A stretch of DNA of 64,000 nt from Catellatospora bangladeshensis (GTDB lineage: Bacteria; Actinomycetota; Actinomycetes; Mycobacteriales; Micromonosporaceae): assembly GCF_016862575.1 (NCBI RefSeq), contig NZ_BONF01000047.1, positions 36,637 to 100,636 of the forward strand, read 5' to 3'. A program made the position numbers and the translations under genes. Below are positions 17,118-23,928 of the stretch, piece by piece (the first letter of the stretch is position 1; each line of letters starts with the position of its first letter). The notes below the pieces were generated by a model. The model was not told the DNA's origin and ran no database searches. It was given only the letters and a program-made list of their open reading frames with translations.

Positions 17118-17148
17118 TTGCCCTGACACCGGCGGCAATGTTTAGCGT
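17118..17148 (+). promoter_or_regulatory. possible MerR-type promoter of the merR-trx pair
   Basis: TTGCCC and TAGCGT hexamers are separated by 19 bases, the long spacer typical of promoters twisted open by MerR-family activators. TTGCC and GGCAA (positions 17134-17138) form an imperfect dyad across the spacer. It lies 28 bases before the MerR start codon, which would fit autoregulation. The dyad is short, so this is tentative. Confidence 0.4.
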
Positions 17149-17175
17149 GGTCCGGGACAGGGGTGAGGGGGACGG

Positions 17176-17574
17176 ATGCGGATCGGCGAGCTGGCCCAGC
17201 GGGCCGGGACGAGCACCCGGACGCTGCGCTACTACGAGGAGCACGGGCTGGTCCGCTCGCAGCGGGCGGCCAACGGCTACCGGGCCTTCGACGAGGCGGA
17301 GCTGCGGGTGGTCCGGGAGATCCGGGAGCTGCTCGCGATCGGGTTCGACCTGGAGGACATCCGGCCGTTCGTGGCGTGCCTGCGCGCCGGGCACGACTCC
17401 GGCGGGGTCTGCCCGGACTCGGTGGCGGTGCTGCGCCGCAAGCTGGCCGAGGTCGACGCGTACCTCGACCGGCTCGGTGCGGTGCGCGAGCAGCTGCACG
17501 GCCAGCTCACCCAGGCGATCGCCCGACGGGAGAAGGCATGTCCGAGAAGATCCAAACCGCCGACGGGGTCCTGA
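17176..17574 (+). CDS. MerR-family transcriptional regulator
   Basis: A 132-residue regulator. The N-terminal winged helix-turn-helix is canonical (MRIGELAQRAGTSTRTLRYY, then NGYRAFDE), followed by a dimerisation coiled coil from about residue 75 to 115. Two cysteines (VACLRAGHD and GGVCPD, 14 residues apart) lie at the effector end, where metal- or redox-sensing family members bind ligand; the four-cysteine cluster of SoxR is absent. The last 12 codons overlap the start of the thioredoxin gene, so the two are cotranscribed and thioredoxin expression is probably its output. It could sense thiol stress or a thiophilic metal; both are inference. Confidence 0.9.
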   Translation: MRIGELAQRAGTSTRTLRYYEEHGLVRSQRAANGYRAFDEAELRVVREIRELLAIGFDLEDIRPFVACLRAGHDSGGVCPDSVAVLRRKLAEVDAYLDRLGAVREQLHGQLTQAIARREKACPRRSKPPTGS

Positions 17575-17888
17575 CCGTCACCGACGACACGTTCGCCGAG
17601 CTGGTGTTGCGTGCCGAGCGGCCGGTGCTGCTGGACGTGTGGGCCGAGTGGTGCCCGCCGTGCAAGGCCATCTCGCGCACGCTGGCGGAGCTGTCCGCCG
17701 AGTTCGCCGGCCGGATCACGGTGGCCGCGCTCGACGCCGACGCCAATCCGGCGACCGCGCGGGCGTACCGCGTGCTGTCCATGCCGACGCTGCTGGTGTT
17801 CCGCGGCGGAGAGGTCGTCGCGTCGTCGGTCGGCGCCCGGCCGAAGGCGGCGCTGCGCGAGTTCCTGGAGCGGCACGCCACCGCCTGA
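17538..17888 (+). CDS. trxA: thioredoxin with a CPPC active site
   Basis: A 116-residue thioredoxin-fold protein with VWAEWCPPCKAIS at residues 34-46, so the active site is C39-P-P-C42 instead of the usual CGPC. The cis-proline loop SMPTLLVFRGG and the C-terminal helix are present; no signal peptide, so it is cytosolic. The central Pro-Pro should shift the redox potential from that of classical thioredoxin. The ATG follows GGGAGAAGG and lies 37 bases inside the MerR gene in another frame. The overlap and shared transcript imply that the MerR protein governs its amount. Confidence 0.92.
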   Translation: MSEKIQTADGVLTVTDDTFAELVLRAERPVLLDVWAEWCPPCKAISRTLAELSAEFAGRITVAALDADANPATARAYRVLSMPTLLVFRGGEVVASSVGARPKAALREFLERHATA

Positions 17889-17912
17889 CCTCGGCTTTGA
17901 CATGATCAGCTG

Positions 17913-18620
17913 ATGGGGCAGGCGTACGCGGTCACCGCCGAGTTCTACGACCTCCTGCAGGCGGCCGAGCAGCTCGGCGTGACCGAGCGCCTGCTGGACC
18001 GCTGGCTCGGGCAGCCCGAGGTCGGCGTGCTCGACGTCGGCGCGGGCACCGGCCTGGCCACCGCCCGGCTCGCCGCCCGCTGCGCCGTGCTGGTGCACGC
18101 GGTGGAACCCGCGGCAGGGATGCGGGCGGTGCTGCTCAGCCGGCTCGCCGGGCAGCCCGACCTGCTGGCCCGGGTGCGGGTGCACGCCCGCGGGGTGCAG
18201 GAGCTGGGGCTGCGCCGGGTCGCGGACTTCGGCTGGTGCCTGAACACCATGGCGGGCCTGGCCGCCGACGAGCGCGCCGGGGCCCTGGCCGCGCTGGCCG
18301 GCGCGCTGGTGCCGGGCGCGCGCCTGGTGGTGCAGCGCCCGCCCTCCGAGGCTGCCGACGCCCGCCGGGACCTGCCGTCCTGGCGACTCGGCGGTGACCT
18401 CTACACCGGCGAGGTGACGACGGTCCGTACCGGCCCGCGCGGGGTGCGCTGGCGCTTCGACTACCGGGTCAGCCGCGACGGGGCGCTGGTGCGGGAGGCG
18501 TCCGAGGTGTTCGACGGCCACCTGGCCAGCGAGCCCGAGTTCGACGCCGAGCTGGCCGCCGCCGGGTTCGCCGTGGTCGCCGCCGACACCCCGGACATCG
18601 TCGTCGCCCGGCGCAGCTGA
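17913..18620 (+). CDS. class I SAM-dependent methyltransferase
   Basis: A 235-residue methyltransferase. Motif I is VGVLDVGAGTGLATARL near residue 38, the acidic end of strand 2 is VEPAAGM, and LVPGARLVVQRPP marks the strand-5 region. The protein begins with a short helical cap (YAVTAEFYDLLQAAEQLG) of the type seen in small-molecule methyltransferases. Substrate unknown. It begins 24 bases after the thioredoxin gene on the same strand and could be in the same operon. A palindromic repeat element starts 12 bases after its stop codon. Confidence 0.88.
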   Translation: MGQAYAVTAEFYDLLQAAEQLGVTERLLDRWLGQPEVGVLDVGAGTGLATARLAARCAVLVHAVEPAAGMRAVLLSRLAGQPDLLARVRVHARGVQELGLRRVADFGWCLNTMAGLAADERAGALAALAGALVPGARLVVQRPPSEAADARRDLPSWRLGGDLYTGEVTTVRTGPRGVRWRFDYRVSRDGALVREASEVFDGHLASEPEFDAELAAAGFAVVAADTPDIVVARRS

Positions 18621-18632
18621 AACCCGGCGGGG

Positions 18633-18684
18633 TTAGGAAGGTGCCCTTCCTCTACGGAAAACGATAAGAAGGTGCCCTTCCTTT
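18633..18684. repeat. palindromic intergenic repeat, copy 1 (variant)
   Basis: Two copies of GAAGGTGCCCTTCCT lie in the same orientation, separated by a short A-rich loop. Each copy is itself nearly palindromic. The element fills the gap between two convergent genes and overlaps the stop codon of the VOC gene. It belongs with the copies at 21239, 36690 and 55080 but has its left arm inverted relative to them. The likely effect is transcription termination or mRNA 3'-end protection. Confidence 0.8.
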
Positions 18685-19429
18685 ACCAGGTGAGGATGCC
18701 GAAGAGGCCGCCCTGGGGGTCGGTGAGGATGGCGAGGCGGCCGTCGGAGTAGTCGCCGCGCATCATCTGGACGGCGCCCAGCTCGATGGCGCGGTCGGCA
18801 CTGGCGTCGGTGTCGGCGACGCCGAAGTACGGCATCCAGTGCGAGGGCATGCCCGCCGCGCCGGGGGGTTCGAAGATGCCGCCGACGGGCTGGCCGGCGA
18901 CCGAGATCACCGAATACACCTCGCCGCCCATGTCGCGGTCCTCGTGGCTCATCGCGAAGACCGCGCCGTAGAACTCCTTCGCGCCGGCCGGGTCCGGCGT
19001 GTACAGCTCCACCCAGCTCAGCGCGCCGGGCTCGCGCATGATGCCGACGCCGTCGTGCGAGCCCGGCTGCCAGGTGGAGAAGAACGCCCCGGCCGGGTCG
19101 GTGAAGACGGCGAGGGTGCCCTGCTCCATCACCGCGTCCGGCGGCACGATCACCTTGCCGCCGCTCGCCTCCACGCGCCCGGCCGTGGCCGCCGAGTCCT
19201 CCGTGCCGAAGTAGACCGCCCACGACGTGCCCCGGGCCGCGTCCGTGGCCGGGCCGATCCCGGCGGCCATCCGGCCGTCCTTGGTGAAGAAGCCGTAGCC
19301 GCCCGCCTCCGGGCCGAGATCCTGGTGCGCCCAGCCGAACAGCGCGCCGTAGAACGCCACCGCACCGGCTATGTCGGTCGTGCCGAGGTCCACCCACCGC
19401 GGGGCGCCCGGCTGATGTGTCAGCGTCAT
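18683..19429 (-). CDS. tandem VOC (glyoxalase-fold) protein
   Basis: A 248-residue cytosolic protein made of two vicinal-oxygen-chelate domains, about residues 8-120 (WVDLGTTDIAGAVAFYGALF) and 130-245 (WVELYTPDPAGAKEFYGAVF). The repeat of W-V-x-L at each start and the internal FYGA motifs show the duplication. The layout matches the PhnB/CFP32-like proteins of actinomycetes, whose substrates are mostly unknown. Metal-ligand positions are not clearly conserved, so enzymatic activity is uncertain. It is convergent with the methyltransferase gene across a repeat element and divergent from a GNAT gene. Confidence 0.88.
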   Translation of the reverse strand: MTLTHQPGAPRWVDLGTTDIAGAVAFYGALFGWAHQDLGPEAGGYGFFTKDGRMAAGIGPATDAARGTSWAVYFGTEDSAATAGRVEASGGKVIVPPDAVMEQGTLAVFTDPAGAFFSTWQPGSHDGVGIMREPGALSWVELYTPDPAGAKEFYGAVFAMSHEDRDMGGEVYSVISVAGQPVGGIFEPPGAAGMPSHWMPYFGVADTDASADRAIELGAVQMMRGDYSDGRLAILTDPQGGLFGILTW

Positions 19430-19535
19430 GGCCCCATCCTCACCCGCGTCGCCGGTGTGACGGCCGAGGTGACGGCCGTGTCATGTGACGGGTTCCCGCT
19501 GTTCGCGGTGGGCCGGTTCGCTAGCGTGAGCGTTC

Positions 19536-20063
19536 ATGGACGACACGGGGGTCACGATCCGGATCGCGGGCGCGGAGGCGATCGACGCGCTGGAGCCGCT
19601 GTGGCTGTCCCTGCACGAGCATCACCGCCGGATCGCACCCGACCTGGTGATGTACGCCGACGAGCGGTCCTGGCCGCTGCGCCGCGACCTGTACCGGCGC
19701 TGGATCACCGAGCCGGGCTCGTTCGTCCTGCTCGCCGAGGATGGGCCGGAGCTGGTCGGGTACGCCTTCACGCACGTCTTCGACGGCCCGGACGACACGT
19801 GGGTCTCCGGGGACCGGATCGCCGAGCTGGAGACGCTGTCGGTGGCGGCGAGCCACCGGGGCCGGGGTGTGGGCACCCGCCTGCTCGACGCCGTCGACGC
19901 CCGCCTGTCCGAACTGGGCGTCACGGATCTGTACATCTCGACGCTGGCCGACAACCACGCCGCCGCGCGCGTGTACGAGCGGCGCGGCCTGCGCCCGCTG
20001 ATGGTCAAGTACGCGCGCCTCGCCGCGTCGCCGCGCTTCAGGTCCGGCCACGACCGCGCGTAG
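19536..20063 (+). CDS. GNAT-family N-acetyltransferase
   Basis: A 175-residue single-domain GNAT protein. The acetyl-CoA pyrophosphate loop is SHRGRGVGTRLLD (about residues 105-117), preceded by the strand IAELETLSVAA, and followed by NHAAARVYERRGLRP, the usual strand-5/helix region. Substrate unknown. The gene is divergent from the VOC gene, with 106 bases between the starts, and is followed 92 bases later by the glycine-rich exported protein gene on the same strand. Confidence 0.9.
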   Translation: MDDTGVTIRIAGAEAIDALEPLWLSLHEHHRRIAPDLVMYADERSWPLRRDLYRRWITEPGSFVLLAEDGPELVGYAFTHVFDGPDDTWVSGDRIAELETLSVAASHRGRGVGTRLLDAVDARLSELGVTDLYISTLADNHAAARVYERRGLRPLMVKYARLAASPRFRSGHDRA

Positions 20064-20155
20064 GCACGTTTTCGCAGGTCACGGGTGTGGCGATGCCGGA
20101 CGGGTCGATGTCTCCGCCATAGGATCTTGCCGATCCTGAGGAAAGGTGACATCTG

Positions 20156-21235
20156 GTGAAAAAGTCGGATCGGGTGGTCGCGGTCGCCGCGACGCTGCTC
20201 GCCGCGACCCTGACCGTGCCGCTGGGCGGCGCCGCGTCCTGGGGCGCTCGCGCGGCCGGGGAACAGGTCTACGCGTCGGCGGGCACGTACACCTTCGACA
20301 TGCCGGGCGGCACGGCGGTGACGCTAGAGCTGTGGGGCGCGGGCGGCGGCGGGGGCGGCGGCTACGCGGGCGGCGCGGGCGGCGGCGGTGGGGGCGGCGG
20401 CAAGTCGCTGTTCACCCGGGGCGGTGGCGGCGGCGCCGGGGGCAGTTCCGGCGGCGGCGGGGCGGGCGGCGGCTCGGGCGGCGCGGGCCAGTACGTGCGC
20501 TGCGAGCTGCCCGCCGACCTGCCCGCGACGCGGCTGTCCATCGTGGTCGGCCGGGGCGGCAGCGGCGGCCGGGGCGCGGCGGGCGCGACCGGCGGAGCCC
20601 CGAGCGCACCGGGCGGCAACGGCAATGCGGGCCAGACCGCCGAGCCGGGCGCCGAGGGCGGCGACGGCGCCCTCACCGAGGTGAACGTGCTGCTCAACGG
20701 CGTACCGCTGCTGCTCGCCCAGGCCGCGGGCGGCAGCGGGGGACAGGGCGGCCGCAAGTTCTCCAACGGCGGACCGGGTGGCATGGACGCCACCGGCAGC
20801 CGTCCCGGCACCTCCCGCCCCGGCGGCCTGGGCAGCACCGCGCCCGGCGACGGCGGCGCGGGCGGCACGATGACCGTGGCGACGGCGAGCCTGTGCACCG
20901 CCGAGGACGGCTCGGCGGGCGAGCCCGGCAAGGCGGGCACCACCGGCGCGGCGGGCGGCTCGGGCGCGGACGGCGCGTCCAGCGGCGACGGCGGCGCGGG
21001 CGGCACCGGCGCGACCGTGACCGGCTCCGGCGGCGCGGGCGGGCCTGCCCCCGACGCCGAGCACGGCGCGGGCGGTGCGGGCGGCTCCGGTGGCGCGGGC
21101 GGCCGGGGCGGCGACGGCGGCCGCGGCGCCTACCACCGCAGCCTCGCAGCCGAGGGCGGCTCCGCCGGCGGCAGCTCCCGCCCCGGCGCCACCGGCACCC
21201 CCGGCACCGACGGCTACGCCCGCCTCACCTGGTAA
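20156..21235 (+). CDS. exported glycine-rich protein
   Basis: A 359-residue protein with a Sec signal peptide (MKKSDRVVAVAATLLAA, cleavage near residue 35) and a mature part dominated by glycine and alanine. The opening GTYTFDMPGGTAVTLELWG is the characteristic strand pair of glycine-rich tail-fibre-like domains, and runs such as GGAGGGGGGGG and GGAGGSGGAGGRGG recall PE_PGRS or polyglycine-helix proteins. It has two cysteine-containing islands (VRCELP and TASLCTAEDG). The GTG start has a GAGGAAAGGTG ribosome-binding site. A surface or matrix role is likely but unproven. A palindromic repeat begins four bases after the stop codon. The extreme composition reads as open in several frames. Confidence 0.82.
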   Translation: MKKSDRVVAVAATLLAATLTVPLGGAASWGARAAGEQVYASAGTYTFDMPGGTAVTLELWGAGGGGGGGYAGGAGGGGGGGGKSLFTRGGGGGAGGSSGGGGAGGGSGGAGQYVRCELPADLPATRLSIVVGRGGSGGRGAAGATGGAPSAPGGNGNAGQTAEPGAEGGDGALTEVNVLLNGVPLLLAQAAGGSGGQGGRKFSNGGPGGMDATGSRPGTSRPGGLGSTAPGDGGAGGTMTVATASLCTAEDGSAGEPGKAGTTGAAGGSGADGASSGDGGAGGTGATVTGSGGAGGPAPDAEHGAGGAGGSGGAGGRGGDGGRGAYHRSLAAEGGSAGGSSRPGATGTPGTDGYARLTW

Positions 21236-21238
21236 AAG

Positions 21239-21292
21239 AAAGGAAGGGCACCTTCTTAACGCTATGCGTATAAGAAGGTGCCCTTCCTAACG
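21239..21292. repeat. palindromic intergenic repeat, copy 2
   Basis: Inverted arms AGGAAGGGCACCTTCTTA and TAAGAAGGTGCCCTTCCT flank ACGCTATGCGTA, which continues the symmetry (ACGC/GCGT) except for a one-base bulge. The element directly follows the glycine-rich protein gene and is the most symmetrical of the four copies. It can fold into one long stem and probably ends that transcript. Confidence 0.85.
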
Positions 21293-21460
21293 TGCGTCGT
21301 CTGTCGCGGCAGAAAGTTCCCGGCAAAGTGGTGAGGATGCACACGAACGTGGGGGAACCGCCGGTGCGGCGGCGGCGACTCGTGTGTCGCGGCGGTCCTG
21401 CCCGGACGCCGCCCGGCGCGCCGCGGGCGTGCCGTTCCTCCACACAGGAAGGGCACGCTG

Positions 21461-22144
21461 ATGAGGTTCGGTGTGAAGGCCGGGGTGGTCGCCGTCGCGG
21501 CGGCGCTGCTGGCCGGGCTGGCCGCGGTGCCGGCCGCGGCGCACGTGACGGTGAACCCGAAGGAGGTCACGGCGGGCGGCTACGCCCGGCTGACGTTCCG
21601 GGTGCCGAACGAGCGCGACGACGCCTCCACGGTGAAGGTCGAGGTGGTGCTGCCCGAGGACGCGCCGCTGGCGAGCGTCTCGATCAAGCCCGCGCCCGGC
21701 TGGACGGCCGTGGTGGAGAAGCGCACGCTGGCCACTCCGATCAAGAGCCACGACCGGGAGATCACCCAGGTCGCCTCGAAGATCACCTGGACCGCGGACG
21801 CCTCCTCGGCGATCAGGCCGGGCCAGTTCCAGGAGTTCGACGTGTCCGCCGGGCCGGTGCCCGAGGTCGGCCAGCTGGTGTTCAAGTCGCTGCAGACCTA
21901 CTCCAGCGGCGAGATCGTGCGCTGGATCGAGGAGGCCAAGCCGGGCGAGGAGGCCGAGCACCCGGCCCCGGTGCTGAAGGTGCTGCCCAAGGCGGGCGCG
22001 CCGAGTGCCCCGGCCCCGGCCGCCGCGGGCGCCGCCCCCGCCGGCGACGACCCCTGGCCGCTCGTCCTGAGCATCGCCGCCCTGGCCGTCGCGCTGGCCG
22101 CGCTCACCCTCGCCCTGCGCCGCCGCCCGGCCCCGCCGGCCTGA
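21461..22144 (+). CDS. YcnI-like (DUF1775) copper-associated exported protein
   Basis: A 227-residue protein: signal peptide (MRFGVKAGVVAVAAALLAGL) cleaved after AAA so that the mature protein begins HVTVNP, the N-terminal histidine that binds Cu(II) in B. subtilis YcnI. A DUF1775 beta-sandwich follows (ARLTFRVPNERDDASTVKVE, PGWTAVVEK, ITWTADASSAIRPGQFQEF). A Pro/Ala linker and a C-terminal transmembrane helix (near residues 190-215) ending in RRR anchor it to the membrane. YcnI proteins take part in copper handling, usually beside CopCD-like genes, which are absent here. It converges on an ECF sigma gene across a long hairpin. Confidence 0.92.
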   Translation: MRFGVKAGVVAVAAALLAGLAAVPAAAHVTVNPKEVTAGGYARLTFRVPNERDDASTVKVEVVLPEDAPLASVSIKPAPGWTAVVEKRTLATPIKSHDREITQVASKITWTADASSAIRPGQFQEFDVSAGPVPEVGQLVFKSLQTYSSGEIVRWIEEAKPGEEAEHPAPVLKVLPKAGAPSAPAPAAAGAAPAGDDPWPLVLSIAALAVALAALTLALRRRPAPPA

Positions 22145-22150
22145 CGGCCA

Positions 22151-22246
22151 TACCCCCCAAGATCATCAGACTTGCCTGGCAACTGGGCGAACTCACGCGC
22201 AAGATTCGCCCGGCTGCCAGGCGAGTTCAAAGATCTTGAGGGGGTA
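22151..22246. terminator. long interrupted hairpin between convergent genes
   Basis: Outer arms TACCCCCCAAGATC and GATCTTGAGGGGGTA pair with one bulge, middle arms GCCTGGCA (22174) and TGCCAGGC (22215) pair perfectly, and inner arms GGGCGAA and TTCGCCC pair perfectly. Together they form a 96-base cruciform-capable structure just after the YcnI-like gene and just before the end of the convergent sigma-factor gene, suited to two-way termination. Confidence 0.75.
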
Positions 22247-22260
22247 CGCCCGCCGCGGCG

Positions 22261-22851
22261 TCACACCGCGCGCAGGTGGCGGCGCGGGGTGGGGGTGCCG
22301 TCGGCGAGCGCGGCGGTGAGGTCGTCGCGGGCACGGGCGACCCGGGAACGGATGGTGCCGACCGGGCAGCCGACCACCTCGGCGGCCTCGGCGTAGGACA
22401 GCCCCAGCAGCTGGGTGGCCACGAACGCCTCGCGCCGGTCCGGGTCGAGCCCGCCGATCAGCTGGTCGAGCAGGATCTGCTCGTCGAACCGGGCCCCCGT
22501 TCCGGCCTGCGCGGCGTCGGCGACGCTCGCCCAGTCGGCGAGGTCGGCCGCGCGCGGGCGGCGCGACACCGAGCGCAGGTGGTCGACCACGGTGTGCCGG
22601 GCGATCGCGAGCAGCCAGGTGCGCGCCGAGGAGCGGCCCTCGAACGACGGCAGCGCCCGCATCGCCCGCAGGTAGGTGTCCTGGGCCAGGTCGTCGGCGT
22701 CGGCCGGGCCGGCCAGGTGCGCCACGAACCGGGTCACGTCCCGCTGGGTCGCCGCGACGAACGCCTCCGCGGCGCCGCGGTCGCCGCCCCGGGCAGCCAG
22801 GGCCAGCGCCGTGACGCGATCGTCGTCGCCGCCGTGGGAGCCGTAGGACAT
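22261..22851 (-). CDS. ECF-type RNA polymerase sigma factor
   Basis: A 196-residue sigma factor. Region 2 contains DADDLAQDTYLRAMRAL and the -10-recognising RTWLLAIARHTVVDHLR; region 4 has the helix-turn-helix LLGLSYAEAAEVVGCPVGTI followed by RSRVARARDDL. It is cytosolic and directs RNA polymerase to a private promoter set. The divergent gene, whose start lies 127 bases away, encodes a zinc-finger transmembrane anti-sigma factor, so activity is probably controlled by membrane sequestration. The pair sits between a copper-associated gene and an ABC exporter with a redox-type promoter, hinting at an envelope or metal/redox stress circuit. Confidence 0.93.
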   Translation of the reverse strand: MSYGSHGGDDDRVTALALAARGGDRGAAEAFVAATQRDVTRFVAHLAGPADADDLAQDTYLRAMRALPSFEGRSSARTWLLAIARHTVVDHLRSVSRRPRAADLADWASVADAAQAGTGARFDEQILLDQLIGGLDPDRREAFVATQLLGLSYAEAAEVVGCPVGTIRSRVARARDDLTAALADGTPTPRRHLRAV

Positions 22852-22978
22852 GACCGGAAGCGTAGCGTTCGCCGCCCGTCGATGCGATCCCCCCGGTGCG
22901 GGACGGCGCCGCAGGTCACAGCGTGGTCCGGGAACCAACTGGCGGCTACGGGCGACAATGTGTCGCATGGGAGTGGGC

Positions 22979-23794
22979 ATGGATTGCGAGCAGGTACGCG
23001 AGCTGCTGTCGGCCCGCCTGGACGGCGAGGACGACCCGGCCGGCCGCGCAGCGGTCGACGCGCACCTGACCGGCTGCGCGGGCTGCGCGCGGTGGCTGGA
23101 GCGCGCCGAGTCGGTGACCCGGCTCGCACGTACGGCCGCCGCCCTGCCCGTGCCCCCGCTGCGCCCTGACGCGCTGGCCGCCGTGCTGGCCGCGGCCCCC
23201 GCCCCCGCCCCGGCCCCGAAGCGGCGCCGCCTGGAGGTGGCGCGGCTGCTGCGGGTGCTGCTGCTGGCGGTGGGGCTGGGCCAGCTGCTGCTCGGCGTCG
23301 CACAGATCAGCAGCCTGGCCGCCGCCGACCGGCACGCCCACCCGGCCGTCGGCTCGGTGTCGTCCGGCCACCTGTGGCACGAGTCGGCCGCGTGGAACGT
23401 GGCCATCGGCGCGGCGCTGGCCTGGCTGGCGTGGCGGCGCACCCGCCCCGCCGCGCTGCTGCCCGTGATGACGGCGTTCGTGGTGATGCTGACCCTGCTC
23501 ACCGCCAACGACGCGCTCGCCGGCCGGGTCGAGGGCGCGCGGATCATGTCGCACGGCCTGGTGCTGGCGGGATACGGCCTGCTGCTGGCGCTGAACCTGC
23601 GCCGCTTCCGGGGTGAGGAGCCGCCCGGCGCGCGGCGGCGGCCGCCGTCGGCGTGGTCGCTGCGCGGCGGCGACGAGGACGACGGCCCGCTCGCGCCGGT
23701 GTACCCGTTCCCGGTCCGGGTCGCGGTCACCGAGGCACCCGTCCGAGTCGGTGGACACGGACGGGTGGATTCTGCCCTCCGGCGCGCCGCCTGA
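22979..23794 (+). CDS. zinc-finger transmembrane anti-sigma factor
   Basis: A 271-residue protein starting at an ATG five bases after GGGAG (MDCEQVRELLSARL). The N-terminal ZAS domain has the H-x3-C-x2-C motif (HLTGCAGC), which binds sigma factors and often zinc. After an Ala/Pro-rich linker come four hydrophobic segments, near residues 82-106, 138-153, 157-180 and 188-206, so the C-terminal half is a small polytopic domain rather than the single helix of classical RsrA/RseA proteins. A proline-rich tail follows. The divergent ECF sigma factor is the obvious partner. Longer starts at MCRMG or MGVG are possible. Confidence 0.85.
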   Translation: MDCEQVRELLSARLDGEDDPAGRAAVDAHLTGCAGCARWLERAESVTRLARTAAALPVPPLRPDALAAVLAAAPAPAPAPKRRRLEVARLLRVLLLAVGLGQLLLGVAQISSLAAADRHAHPAVGSVSSGHLWHESAAWNVAIGAALAWLAWRRTRPAALLPVMTAFVVMLTLLTANDALAGRVEGARIMSHGLVLAGYGLLLALNLRRFRGEEPPGARRRPPSAWSLRGGDEDDGPLAPVYPFPVRVAVTEAPVRVGGHGRVDSALRRAA

Positions 23795-23841
23795 CGGCGG
23801 TTCTTGTCCCACCCCTGCGGTAGACGTCGTGCGAAACGAAG

Positions 23842-23872
23842 TTGACGTCAACCTCGCTTGAGGTTCTACCGT
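23842..23872 (+). promoter_or_regulatory. SoxR-type promoter of the ABC exporter gene
   Basis: TTGACG and TACCGT hexamers are 19 bases apart. Between them lies the dyad CGTCAACCTCGCTTGAGG (23846-23863), which matches the E. coli soxS operator half-sites CCTCAA and TTGAGG at 11 of 12 positions and sits in the same register: it starts at base five of the -35 and ends three bases before the -10. This is the architecture activated by SoxR or a close MerR relative. It lies 57 bases before the exporter start codon. Confidence 0.75.
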
Positions 23873-23928
23873 GGCCAGCGGCGGCACCCGCCCGCCGTGC
23901 GCCCGTACACAGGGGAGAGGCAAGCCCG

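Noticed and set aside
17176..17574. SoxR as the identity of the MerR regulator, which would link it to the SoxR-type promoter at 23842
   Set aside because: The closely spaced four-cysteine cluster that binds the iron-sulfur centre in SoxR is absent; only two distant cysteines are present.
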